Source of the DNA: Chloroflexi bacterium CFX4
GTDB lineage: Bacteria > Chloroflexota > Anaerolineae > Aggregatilineales > UBA2796
Reading direction: 5' to 3'
Length of the DNA stretch: 64,000 bases
Assembly: GCA_021404685.1 (NCBI GenBank)
Contig: QWHC01000001.1
Coordinates: 248,001 to 312,000, forward strand
Part shown: in pieces, positions 43,992 to 53,300 of the stretch
Position numbering within the stretch: position 1 is the first letter of the stretch
Layout: the number at the start of each line of letters is the position of its first letter
Program-made: the position numbers and the translations under genes
The notes under the pieces: model-generated
Database searches by the model: none
What the model was told of the DNA's origin: nothing
Seen by the model: the letters and a program-made list of their open reading frames with translations, nothing else

Positions 43992-45803
43992 ATGATTCGC
44001 TTGACTAAACTTCTCTGGGCATCCCTGCTGATTGCCGCGCTCGTCGTTGGCTTGGCAGCCCCCTCTGCCCATATTGCGGCAGAGCGCCCGCTGAACACAG
44101 CAGCACTGCTCTCACAAGCAGATGTTGATACGTTGGCGGCGCTCATGCCGAACAACGTCTCTGTTTTTGTCGCCTTCCGCACCGACGATGGCTACATTCA
44201 AGCCTTAGATGGCGTGCTGCAAAAGATTCTGGCAAAGCTGCCGCAGGGCATGTCACCTTCGATCTCACTGATGCAGTTGCTTGACCAAGCCACACAGCCG
44301 CTCGGTGGCGATTTCCAGACTGCGATCCGTTCGTGGCTGGGTGATAACGGCGCTTTTGCTATCGGTTCACTGGACAAACTGCTCGATAGCGACCGCAGCA
44401 ACGATGCCGAGACTGAATTTTTGGTTGCGCTTCAGATCACAGATCGCGCCGCAGCCGAAACGCTTTTTGAGCGCCTTGCACCGCCCAGCGGCTATACCAA
44501 GAATAGCACCGCTGACTTCACCGAGTACGAGGATGCCAATGGGCTCCCTGTTGCGGTTCGCATCACCAATGATCTGTTTCTGCTTGGCAACACAAACACC
44601 ATCAATAGCACGCTCACCCGCGATGCTAAGCTGAACAGCAACCCAGAATTCACTGCCACCATTGGCGCACTGCCTGCTGAGGGCTACAACATCCTCGCCT
44701 ATCTCAACTTTGCCAGCCTGCGCGAGATGATGGAGATGATGCTGCCGCCTTCCCAGCGCAGTTTGTTAGAAGCCTCCCTCGTACCGATGGCGCTCGGCGC
44801 AACCATCCTTGATGGGCGCTCTTTGGTGCTGGATTTCGCCGCGCCCAACACGCTTGAGGCACTCTATGGCGATATTGACCTCACGTCGCCCACCAACCCA
44901 ACCTTTGCCGCCTACATGCCCGCCGATACAATCCTCTCCGTCCAGACCAAAAACCTGAAAGGGCTGTACGATGCAGGGTTGGCTGCCCTGCGCTTAAACC
45001 TAGAGAGCCAAGGCATGGACGCTCGCCAACTGGAGCAGGGCTTGCGCCAGCTTGAAGGTGCTGTGCAGGCGCTCACCGGGCTTGACCTCACCGAGGACAT
45101 CCTAAGCTGGCTGACGGGCGATTTTGCGCTGTTCATTGCCTACACACCACAGACCGATTCACTGTTGGAACTCGCCATTGATCCGAACGCTTCAGTGCCG
45201 TTCGTCGGCTACAATTTCGGCTTAATCATCGAAGCAACAGACGCCGCCAAGGCTGCCAATGTCGTTAGTTCGCTCAGCACGGTGCTAGAGCGTGCGCTGC
45301 AAAACACGCCTGATGTCACCGTCACCAAGACCGATGACGCCATAACCATCGCTCTGAGCGCGCCGAACCTCAGCACGCCGATTGAGCTGGTGCTTGGCGC
45401 GAATGGCTCCGTCTTCTACTTTGCCACCAAAGCGGCTGCCGATCACATCACAAGTGGCACGCCAGGCTTGAGCGCTGCACTCGGCTACGAGGAAGCCCTG
45501 AAGTATGCCCTGCCCAATGCCAGCCAAATTTGGTACATGGGGACGGATACGATCAATCTGGTGGCAGAGTTCCTTGCGCTGCAAAATGTGTTGACGGCAC
45601 GCACATTCTCGCGCATCCTTGGCGACCTAAGCGGCACGCCGCAAGCGCCCGCCACGCCCGATCCGCGGGAAGAACTCAGCCAGTTCCGCCAGGCGCGCTT
45701 CTTTGGGCAGTTGTTTGCGCCGCTGCTCAGCAGCAGCTCGATCAGCGTTGCCTCCAACGGTGATTATCAGGTTTCGCGTGCTGTGTTGACGCTGCCCGAA
45801 TAG
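43992..45803 (+). CDS. Exported DUF3352 protein
   Basis: 603 residues. Signal peptide KLLWASLLIAALVVGLAAPSAHIAA, then a mature protein that opens with ALMPNNVSVFVAFRTDDGYIQALD, the start typical of DUF3352. Repeated units pair AFAIGSLDKLLDSD and FALFIAYTPQTDSLLELAI with helices, and LPAEGYNILAYLNFASLREMMEMM. The family's function is unknown; it is common in Chloroflexi and cyanobacteria and predicted to be periplasmic or surface-exposed. It has its own promoter and a weak terminator before the next small exported gene. Confidence 0.8.
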   Translation: MIRLTKLLWASLLIAALVVGLAAPSAHIAAERPLNTAALLSQADVDTLAALMPNNVSVFVAFRTDDGYIQALDGVLQKILAKLPQGMSPSISLMQLLDQATQPLGGDFQTAIRSWLGDNGAFAIGSLDKLLDSDRSNDAETEFLVALQITDRAAAETLFERLAPPSGYTKNSTADFTEYEDANGLPVAVRITNDLFLLGNTNTINSTLTRDAKLNSNPEFTATIGALPAEGYNILAYLNFASLREMMEMMLPPSQRSLLEASLVPMALGATILDGRSLVLDFAAPNTLEALYGDIDLTSPTNPTFAAYMPADTILSVQTKNLKGLYDAGLAALRLNLESQGMDARQLEQGLRQLEGAVQALTGLDLTEDILSWLTGDFALFIAYTPQTDSLLELAIDPNASVPFVGYNFGLIIEATDAAKAANVVSSLSTVLERALQNTPDVTVTKTDDAITIALSAPNLSTPIELVLGANGSVFYFATKAAADHITSGTPGLSAALGYEEALKYALPNASQIWYMGTDTINLVAEFLALQNVLTARTFSRILGDLSGTPQAPATPDPREELSQFRQARFFGQLFAPLLSSSSISVASNGDYQVSRAVLTLPE

Positions 45804-45818
45804 CTTTTCTATCGTGCA

Positions 45819-45840
45819 GGGCGGAAAGTTCCTTCCGCCC
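45819..45840 (+). terminator. Stem-loop after DUF3352 gene
   Basis: An 8-bp perfect stem, GGGCGGAA/TTCCGCCC, with a 6-base loop and no T-run (TAGTTGAC), so termination may be partial and the next gene may be read through. Confidence 0.5.
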
Positions 45841-45874
45841 TAGTTGACTTAGGCTTGTGCGAGGAGTTTTGAAA

Positions 45875-46360
45875 ATGAACCGCTTGCTTCGCTTGATGAC
45901 TGCGCTCACCCTCATCGCTGCGCTGCTTGTTCTCGCCTTACCTGTTCCCGCCAATGCTCAGAGCCGCGTCACCTACACCATCACTGAGAAAGACATTAAT
46001 GCTTATCGGCTGCCTGCCAGCGTGCGCCGCCTTGTCAGCAACGTCAGCGTAGATTTGCAGACTGATAAAGTCGTGGTTAAGGCAAAGGTCGTCTATAGCC
46101 GCCTGACGCTGGATACGACCTCGACATGGGAACCGGTTATCAACAATGGACGCCTGACGTGGAAGGTGACCAGTGCGACCGTTGGTGGCACAACTTTGAA
46201 CGAAACGCAAATCAAGGCGATCATGAACAGCACGGCTAAGCGTGCCATTGAAGACGCTGTGCGGCGCTATATTGATGGTAGGGCGCGTGTCCGCTACACC
46301 GTCGAGAGCGTGCGTATCACCGATGATGAACTCACGGTAACTGTCTCGTTCAACCGTTAG
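45875..46360 (+). CDS. Small exported protein of unknown function
   Basis: 161 residues: signal peptide (LMTALTLIAALLVLALPVPANA) and a mature domain of about 130 residues with alternating strands (VSVDLQTDKVVVKAKVVYSRLTLDTTSTWEPVINNG). The plan of strand-rich front and helix (MNSTAKRAIEDAVRRYI) recalls LmeA/DUF2993-type lipid-binding exported proteins, but I cannot confirm this. GAGGAG (45861-45866) stands eight bases before ATG. It may be expressed with the DUF3352 gene. Confidence 0.7.
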   Translation: MNRLLRLMTALTLIAALLVLALPVPANAQSRVTYTITEKDINAYRLPASVRRLVSNVSVDLQTDKVVVKAKVVYSRLTLDTTSTWEPVINNGRLTWKVTSATVGGTTLNETQIKAIMNSTAKRAIEDAVRRYIDGRARVRYTVESVRITDDELTVTVSFNR

Positions 46361-46431
46361 GCTTGTGATTCAGTCCGCTGCTCCCTTGCTTTGCCTACAG
46401 GCTGAAGGGAGCAATAAGCGCCCATGCTAAG

Positions 46432-46464
46432 TCCCGCCCTGCCCATCGGCGGGATTCTTCTTCT
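46432..46464 (+). terminator. Terminator before the TspO-like gene
   Basis: A 7-bp stem, TCCCGCC/GGCGGGA, with a 9-base loop, followed by TTCTTCTTCT. A second stem, GCTCCCTT/AAGGGAGC, lies just upstream at 46380-46412. Confidence 0.65.
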
Positions 46465-46524
46465 GCCCTCACTGCACATAACCTATGCTACAATCTAATT
46501 AAGGTTTATTGAAAGGCGTGCATT

Positions 46525-47307
46525 ATGAAAACAACAGCCCTTAGCCTGCGGCATCTCGCCGTGATTGTGGCATTTCTTGCCACCTTGCTTATAAACTTCC
46601 TCTCACAAGGTGCGGCAGCCTTCAACCTAACGCTCTTTCCGCGCACAGTGGCAGAACTTGGCGAGCGCTACCCGATCTATTTCTTGCCTTCTGGCTATGT
46701 GTTTGCGATCTGGGGCGTCATTTACATCGGCATTGGCGCGTTTGTGGTCTACCACAGCACAATTGGGCGCTTTAATCCATGCATGGCGCAGGTTGGCTGG
46801 CTATTCGTGCTGAGCAGCCTTGCCAACATGGTCTGGTTGGTACTGTTCCTTGACGAACAGTTTGCCCTTAGCACGCTTGCCATGTTGGTTTTGCTCGGAT
46901 CACTGCTCAGAATCTACCTCGTTCAGGAGATTGGTCGCCAGCCGGTTTCTGCACAAGTGCGCTGGGCGGCACACATTCCCTTCAGCATCTATCTGGGCTG
47001 GATCACAGTCGCCACGGTCGCCAACATCGCCTATACGCTCTTTGACAGCGGCTGGGCAGGCTTCGGCATCAGTGGTGAGCTGTGGGCTGCGATCATGGTG
47101 GCGGTGGCGGCGCTAATCACGGTGCTGATGGTGGTGCGGCGGCGCGATGTTGCCTATGCGCTGGTGGTGATTTGGGCGCTGATCGGCATTGTGGTGCGCT
47201 ATCCAGAGGTGGCAACGGTCGCGTTAGCAGCAGGGCTTGCCGCTGCTGGGATAGGCGTAGTGGTTGCCCTGCAAATTTTGGGCGGACGGCGTGTAGCGGC
47301 TGCTTAA
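46525..47307 (+). CDS. TspO/MBR-like integral membrane protein
   Basis: 260 residues with about seven hydrophobic segments. The segment FLPSGYVFAIWGVIYIGIGAFVVY carries the Pro-x-x-x-Phe-x-x-x-Trp spacing of the tryptophan-rich sensory (TspO/MBR) family, and later Trp-rich helices (VRWAAHIPFSIYLGWITVATVANIAYTLFDSGW) fit. TspO proteins bind porphyrins or lipids. This protein is longer than classical TspO (about 160 aa), so it belongs to the extended subgroup. SD GAAAGG lies nine bases before ATG. It converges with tRNA-Asp. Confidence 0.72.
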   Translation: MKTTALSLRHLAVIVAFLATLLINFLSQGAAAFNLTLFPRTVAELGERYPIYFLPSGYVFAIWGVIYIGIGAFVVYHSTIGRFNPCMAQVGWLFVLSSLANMVWLVLFLDEQFALSTLAMLVLLGSLLRIYLVQEIGRQPVSAQVRWAAHIPFSIYLGWITVATVANIAYTLFDSGWAGFGISGELWAAIMVAVAALITVLMVVRRRDVAYALVVIWALIGIVVRYPEVATVALAAGLAAAGIGVVVALQILGGRRVAAA

Positions 47308-47314
47308 AATACAA

Positions 47315-47345
47315 CGCGCAGCAATCTGAATTAGATTGCTGCGCG
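47315..47345. terminator. Terminator between TspO-like gene and tRNA-Asp
   Basis: A 13-bp perfect stem, CGCGCAGCAATCT/AGATTGCTGCGCG, with loop GAATT. On the minus strand it is followed by TTGTATTTT, so it ends the tRNA-Asp transcript; it may also stop the plus-strand gene. Confidence 0.88.
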
Positions 47346-47353
47346 CTGCTGCT

Positions 47354-47426
47354 CGGGCCCGACGGGTCTCGAACCCGCGATCTCCGGCTTGACAGGCCGG
47401 CGTGTTAACCACTACACCACGAGCCC
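47354..47426 (-). tRNA. tRNA-Asp (anticodon GUC)
   Basis: 73 nt on the minus strand. Acceptor GGGCTCG with CGGGCCC (one G-U), discriminator G. D arm GTGTAGTGGTTAACAC, anticodon loop CTGTCAA giving GUC, T arm GCGGG-TTCGAGA-CCCGT. CCA is not encoded. Confidence 0.97.
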
Positions 47427-47449
47427 TTGTTGCCTAAACAACGCTTATA

Positions 47450-47478
47450 ACTATAACGGAAAGTTGCGCGGCGCGCAA
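47450..47478 (-). promoter_or_regulatory. Promoter of tRNA-Asp
   Basis: Minus-strand -35 TTGCGC (47473-47478) and -10 TATAGT (47450-47455), spacer 17. Between this and 47642 I find only a GNRA-capped hairpin (GCC-GAAA-GGC on the minus strand near 47575) and no gene. Confidence 0.55.
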
Positions 47479-47642
47479 GGGTCAACTTGGTGGGGAAATG
47501 GTGCAGGTTGAGGATGCTACTTGAGTCGGTTCGCGCAAAGAAAGCTAAGGCTTGGCAGCCATACGCCTTTCGGCGCACCAAAAGGCATCCCACAGCTTGG
47601 CACAGGGGGGGCAGACGCGCAACTGCCGGTAGGATGCGCTGG

Positions 47643-48413
47643 TCAGACCGGGGGCCACGGATAGTTCGGTCCCGGGCCTGGGCGTGGATATTCACGGCGC
47701 TGGAGCAGTTTCCGCAAGCGTGCCAAGAGTGCGTTGATCTCCGATTCTGCCAACAAGGCGCTGAGGGCGTGGCGCAGCGGCGCGTTAGCGGCTTCCACAT
47801 CGCAGTAAAGCTGCTCAAGGTCTGCCAGCAGGGCATCCGGAATCGGCTCACCGGCAAAATCCCAGATCACAGTGCGGAGTTTGGGCGCTGTGTGGAAGCC
47901 AATCCCATGATCAATGCCCCACAAATGCCCGTCCTCACCCACGATGCAATGTCCGCCTTTGCGATCAGCATTGTTGATCACATAGTCGAAGGCGGCAATC
48001 TTCATCAACGGCGCTTGGAAGGACTCATCCAAGGCGAAGTAGTTCACCTCTGCGTTATGCGCGATGTATAGCTGGACCGAACCGAAGCCGCGCAAGCCAT
48101 CGCGCAGCACGGTTGGCGGCACAATCTGCCAGCCAAGCGCCTGTGAGACGAGGAAGGCGGCGTATTCGCGGCGGCAGAGCGTGCCGTCCGGAAAATCCCA
48201 GAGTGGGCGCTCGCCGCGCTGCGGTTTGTAGACGGCAAAGAGGGTGGGTGGCGCGTCGGCGGCTTCAGGCGTCAGCGCCACCAAAAAGGTGCTGTTGGAA
48301 CTCCAGCGCAGGGCGCCTTGCTGCGCCTCGCGCATTCTGCTTTCAGCCAGCCAGCGCAGCACACGCGGCGTATCTTGCGGCAGGCAAATTCGGTTAGCGT
48401 CCGAGTCGCTCAT
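47643..48413 (-). CDS. SCO1664-family kinase-like protein (PI3/4-kinase fold)
   Basis: 256 residues. Features of the SCO1664 family (TIGR03843): phosphate-loop Lys region LFAVYKPQRGERPLWDFP, catalytic-type loop DYVINNADRKGGH, and metal-loop WGIDHGIGF. These match PI3/4-kinase-like folds, so it probably binds ATP and phosphorylates something, but no substrate is known for the family. It is the last gene of a three-gene minus-strand cluster with DUF3090 and a histidine phosphatase, a trio conserved in Actinobacteria and Chloroflexi. It ends in a Pro-rich tail (PRPGPGPNYPWPPV). Confidence 0.88.
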   Translation of the reverse strand: MSDSDANRICLPQDTPRVLRWLAESRMREAQQGALRWSSNSTFLVALTPEAADAPPTLFAVYKPQRGERPLWDFPDGTLCRREYAAFLVSQALGWQIVPPTVLRDGLRGFGSVQLYIAHNAEVNYFALDESFQAPLMKIAAFDYVINNADRKGGHCIVGEDGHLWGIDHGIGFHTAPKLRTVIWDFAGEPIPDALLADLEQLYCDVEAANAPLRHALSALLAESEINALLARLRKLLQRREYPRPGPGPNYPWPPV

Positions 48414-48465
48414 GGTGCCACACGCTCCCAGCGCCCTTTGGCGTAATGCGTCTCAATACGAATGA

Positions 48466-48969
48466 TTATGTCCAATAATTGAGGACGCGCCCATTATGAG
48501 CAGGGTTAGCGCGCCCTTGTTTCACCACGTCCAGCGCATACAGGCTGAGCGCACGCATTTGGGTGCGTGTTCCCCATAGGCGCACCACCGAAGGCGAGAT
48601 CCGATCAGGGTCTTGCCCTTCTTGCACGACGATCAGTTCTTCTGCCACCAGCAGCACCAAATCGCGCTCATCATTGTAGCCCAGCCCGATCCGCGAAATG
48701 CGGAAGCGCCCTTCAATCGGATCGCGCAATTCCATATTCATGCGCGCCATATCGGGCATATCGCTGCTCAGATCAACCATGTTGCGGCTGAGTTCATCCA
48801 GCATATCGCGCAGCGTTTCGCCAATGGCGCGTGCTTGCTCTTTCTCAAGGATTAGCGAGATAAGCTGCCCTTGCCCGCCGGCTTGCAGGTAGAACAAGCG
48901 CCGCCCTTTGGGTCCGACGGTGCCGATGGTCACAAAATCTATTGGGTCTATCTCAATCTCAAAGCCCAT
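48466..48969 (-). CDS. DUF3090 family protein (TIGR03847)
   Basis: 167 residues: strand-rich opening IEIDPIDFVTIGTVGPKGRRLFYLQAGGQGQLISLILEKEQA, a central helix, the strand RFRISRIGLGYNDERDLVLLVAEEL, and the ending RLWGTRTQMRALSLYALDVVKQGR. This is the DUF3090 pattern. Function unknown; always found beside SCO1664-family and histidine-phosphatase genes. It starts 11 bases after the phosphatase gene, so the three form an operon. A second copy of this domain is fused to that phosphatase. Confidence 0.9.
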   Translation of the reverse strand: MGFEIEIDPIDFVTIGTVGPKGRRLFYLQAGGQGQLISLILEKEQARAIGETLRDMLDELSRNMVDLSSDMPDMARMNMELRDPIEGRFRISRIGLGYNDERDLVLLVAEELIVVQEGQDPDRISPSVVRLWGTRTQMRALSLYALDVVKQGRANPAHNGRVLNYWT

Positions 48970-48980
48970 AGCGTCTTCTC

Positions 48981-50051
48981 TTACTGCCCTTCATTGTGTG
49001 TGGTACGCCCGCGTGCTGCCACCTGCCGCGCCTGATCGCCAAGCGCTTTCACCTGTTCAGGCGTGGCAAACACACGCACACAGCGCGGCGTGCCTTGCCC
49101 TTCGCCCAGCATTTCTTCAAGGGTAAGGCAGAGGCGTGCTTGTGTTGAATCATATTCTAGCGCAACTTGCCCTAACCGAAACATGATTTTATCAGGCGCA
49201 ATAAGGGCGGGCGGCGCGATGGAGTCGGGCGGCGCAGCTTGCCCGAAGAAGGCGTCAACCTGGTTGGCAAGCAGCAGTGCTTGCGTCTTTTCCAGCAGGA
49301 AGGAAATCGGCTCTGCTGCCGCGCCTTCACCGCGCACTTGCAGGTAGAAAACGCGGCTGCCCTGCGCACCGATGGCATCTAAGGTGAGCGCGTGCGTTGG
49401 ATCAACTACCTCAATCTGGCGTGGATCAGGCGTCTCTGCCTTTGGTTTGGGCAGATAGTTTGTCTCATTGACCTGCACCACGCTTGGGCGCAGAAAGCCT
49501 AGCCGAAGAATACTGATCGAGGCAGGCGCTACATCAATGCGCTGAAAGAGATCAAGGTGCATTCCAAGATAGTGGGCGAGGATCATCTTGATCACGTCGC
49601 TGTGCGAAAAGACGGCAACGCACTGGCGCGGGTGCTGTTCGGCAAGCTGTTCGATGGCGTCTACAGCGCGCATTTGGGCAGCGCGCATGGTCTCGCCTTC
49701 GGGAAAGCGCACACGGCTAGGGTTGATCTGCACGGCGCGCCACAATTTGCGGGCAGCCAGTTTGCCAAGCGCTGCACCTTGCCAAGTGCCATAGCGCACC
49801 TCACCAACGCCTTCCAGCAGGTGAAGGGTAAGCTGCGGGTGATGGATAAGGGCGGCGTTGGCGGTCTCTACACAGCGCTCTAGGGGACTGCTGTAGGCAG
49901 CGTCAATCTGGGTGTGGGCAAGGCGTTCGCCAAGGGCAGCAGCCTGCGCCAGTCCATCTTCATTCAAATGAACGTCAGGCGTCCAGCCGGCAAGCCGGCC
50001 CGTCTTCACGAAGTCGTTCACGGCGTGGCGGATCAGCAAAAATTCGGTCAA
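48981..50051 (-). CDS. Histidine phosphatase fused to a second DUF3090 domain
   Basis: 356 residues. Domain 1 (about 1-195) is a histidine phosphatase/phosphoglycerate-mutase fold: phospho-His in LLIRHAVND (RHA rather than RHG), acid in EVRYGTWQG, second His in VFSHSDVIK. It corresponds to the MSMEG_4193 (TIGR03848) family, which normally ends here. Domain 2 (about 210-345) repeats the free DUF3090 gene: DAIGAQGSRVFYLQVRGEG...ISFLLEKTQALLLANQ, then KIMFRLGQVALEYD and RVFATPEQVKALGDQARQVAARGR. The likely start is TTG 50051, with AAAGGA seven bases upstream; the frame continues only to another TTG at 50111. Confidence 0.88.
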   Translation of the reverse strand: MTEFLLIRHAVNDFVKTGRLAGWTPDVHLNEDGLAQAAALGERLAHTQIDAAYSSPLERCVETANAALIHHPQLTLHLLEGVGEVRYGTWQGAALGKLAARKLWRAVQINPSRVRFPEGETMRAAQMRAVDAIEQLAEQHPRQCVAVFSHSDVIKMILAHYLGMHLDLFQRIDVAPASISILRLGFLRPSVVQVNETNYLPKPKAETPDPRQIEVVDPTHALTLDAIGAQGSRVFYLQVRGEGAAAEPISFLLEKTQALLLANQVDAFFGQAAPPDSIAPPALIAPDKIMFRLGQVALEYDSTQARLCLTLEEMLGEGQGTPRCVRVFATPEQVKALGDQARQVAARGRTTHNEGQ

Positions 50052-50363
50052 GGTGGTGTCCTTTTTCGGGTGATCACAGGGAATTTTGGCATAAGGTGTT
50101 GGTTTCGGCAACCAGGCTAAGGCAGCAGCCTTTTGATAACCTTAGGCAAACCAAGCCTGATCTTAGCACAAATTGTCAGTACATTCCGACAAATCTAGTA
50201 CAAAGTTGAACCGCAAAATGCACGGACTCATGTAAGATATGAAGGTAGAGAACACAGATTGCGCGTTTGGCGCACGGCGCGCAATTTACCTGAACCAATT
50301 ACGTAAGCCCTGAGGTTTATCTCACAAGACGCGCAGGATCAAGACTTTGAAGGAGCGCTGTTT
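50052..50363 (+). promoter_or_regulatory. Upstream region of the giant Flp-anchored adhesin
   Basis: No gene seen. A possible promoter has TTGTCA (50173-50178), a 17-base spacer and TAGTAC (50196-50201). It overlaps the inverted repeat TTGTC-N10-GACAA (50173-50192), which could bind a regulator. The leader of about 150 bases ends in SD AAGGAG (50350-50355), eight bases before ATG. Confidence 0.45.
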
Positions 50364-53300
50364 ATGAAGCCCTTTCAGCAGATGAAACGGAACGCTAGGC
50401 GAGGTCAGTCGTTGGTGGAGTACACCCTGATCATCGTGCTGGTGGTGGCAGCCATTGCGCTTGTCCTCACCCTCGTCCCGTTGGAGAACGCCATTAGTAG
50501 TGTGTTCGATGACTCGATTGCAGGCGTGCTGAACCTAACCACCACACCGCGCAGCACGCTCAGCGAAACTGAGTTTTGGCGGTTGGTGACGGAGGTGGCC
50601 TCCATCACGCCGCAAACGCGTGTGGCTGCCACCAACACCATACCGGCGGGCGCGCAGCCAACGCTGACCTTTACACCACCGCCGACGAATACACTTGCCC
50701 CGACCGTGACAGGCACGCCACCGACCGCAACGGCAACACCAACCCAGCTGCCGCCTGCTACGCCTGTAGACCGTGAGTATAGCTACCCGTTCTACGACGC
50801 GGGCGACCAACTGAGCAACTGGCACTACGGCTTTAAGAATGTGGTGAACGAAACCGCTCTGTGGACGGTTGAATACTTCAACGGACCAAGCGACCCCAAC
50901 TGGTTCCCCGGCATCCCTGCCAGCACCGAATACCTGTTTTGGCCCCAAGATATTCAACAGACATGGGCAGGTGTGCCAAATGGCACAATCACTAATCCCG
51001 ACAACTGGAGCGTGCGCTACGTCGCCACTATTCCACTGGAAAACTTCCGCTATCAAATCCGCTTAACCTCAAAATCGCTGGCGCGTGTGATCATCAACGG
51101 CGTGACCGTTGCACAGATCACGACCGATAGCGGCAGCGTCGAGCGCTCCACCGTTGTGGACTACGCCGGCGCAACGGGCATGGCAGACGTGCGCGTTGAG
51201 ATGCGCGATACCAGCGGTGAGGCATCCATCGGGCTGATCTTCAACCGCCTTGCAGATCGCGGCACGTGCGATTGGCGCTTGCTCAACACCGCGCCACACA
51301 GTGCGCCTTCGCAGTATGTGGATAGTCTGGGCAACTACTCGGTGGACTCGGACTGCCACTTGCGGCTGCGCGGCTATATCCCGGTGCCAGCCTCTGCTAC
51401 ACCGCGCCTTGTGTTCTGGGAGCGTTGGGCGCTCGGCACGCAGGATACGACCTATGTCGGTGTGCGCGATTATGAGCAACCCAGCGAACCGTGGGTGTGG
51501 GTTGCCGTCAACAGTGGCGCGAACAGCAACATGAACTGGAAGCGCCGCGTCTTTGACCTGATGAACTTCAACGGGCGTGACTGGCGCGGCAGGAAGATTG
51601 AGATTGCCTTCCGCGTTGAAAGCATTGATGCCAACGTCTCTGACGGTTGGTTCATTGACGACATCGCCGTTGAGAACAACACCACGCGCCTCTACACCAT
51701 CGGCTTCTACGACAGTGTGGATAACGAAGCGCAAACGCTGCAAAACTGGCTGAATGAGTGTTCATGGCAGCGTAGCACCATCAAGAAATACTCTGGTGCA
51801 GGGGCATGGGCAGATAGCCCCGCTTCCAACTACCAAAACAACACGGATTGCGCGCTGACGCTGAACGGCTTGGTAGACCTGAGCGGCTACACACCGACGA
51901 GTACGGAGACGCTTGAACTCGCCTTCTATAGCGATGTGGCGCTGGCAAGCGTGACTGACCGCGCCGTCGTAGAATGGGCGCCGGAAGGCTCGACGACCTG
52001 GACAGCCTTCACGCCCTTTGGCAGCACCAATCCCTATGTTGCCCAAGCCAGCGCTGCGCCTTGGCGGCAAGTGTTGATCCGCCTGAATGACCTGAAAGGG
52101 ACGCGCTTCCAACTGCGCTTCCGCCTGATTGCCGATAACGACGGCAACACGGATGCCGGCTGGTACCTCGATAACATCGAGCTGCGCGAGAAGGTCACTA
52201 CCGTCTTGGGCATTCCTTTTGAGGAGCCCTTCAACGACACCGACCGTTGGCTGCTCAGCGGCACCTGGGGCTTGACGACGGGCGTTACCGCGCCGCGCCG
52301 CAGCCCACCTTCTGCACTTGCGGATAGCCCCGGCGATGGCGTGTCTTACCAAGTGCCATCCGAGACGACGGCGGAACTGAACCCATCCGTAACGCTCGTC
52401 GGCTCTAACCGCCCTGTGCTAACCTTCTGGACGCGTTGGCAGGCAAGCACTGCAAACCTGTATGCCGAAATCTCGACCAATGAAGGCGAGACGTGGACAA
52501 GCGTCTGGCGGCATTTGGCAGGCGGCAGCGGCTACGACGATGTGCCTGTGCAGTTGGCATGGCAGCGCGTTAAAGTAGACCTCTCCGCTTACTCATCCGA
52601 CGTGATTCGGCTGCGCTTCCGCATTCAAGTGCCGGGCGGCGCGCCAGATGATGGTTGGTACATTGACGACGTCCGCATCGCCGAAGATGAGACGAATGTC
52701 TACTCCCTCTCTGCCGGACCGCTGCTCGAAACCTTTGAGAATGACGATGCACCGTTGGAATGGTATAACGGCGGCAATTGGCAAATCACCGATGAGCGCG
52801 GACGTAACGGCTCTAAGGCGTGGTCGGATAGCCCCTTTGCCAACTATGTAAAGCCTGCCCGCAGCGTGCTGGAACCACGTTATGGCATTGACCTGCGCGG
52901 CACCACTAAACCAACGCTCTACTTCTGGGCGCTCTTTAACCTGAACGGCAATGATCAGCTATTGGTGGAAGCCTCCCGCGATAACGGCTACACATGGTCA
53001 GATGTGATCTGGGATAACACAGCCGCTTCTGTCTCCGAATGGGTGAACTTGGGCTGGCACCGCATTCAGGTTGATCTGACGCCCTTCATCCAGACCTCAC
53101 CGACTGATCCGCCGCTGCGGCTGCGCTTCCGCCTGCAAGCACTCAATACGCTTGCCTCATCAGAAGGTTGGTACATAGACGACTTCACGCTCTTTGACCG
53201 CGCTTTCCTGCCTGAGCTTGGGCAGAACTTCAGCGATCCCTTCAACGATCTGCGGAATTGGGTGGTTGAGGGCAACTGGACGGCGATTCCCGACCAGTAT

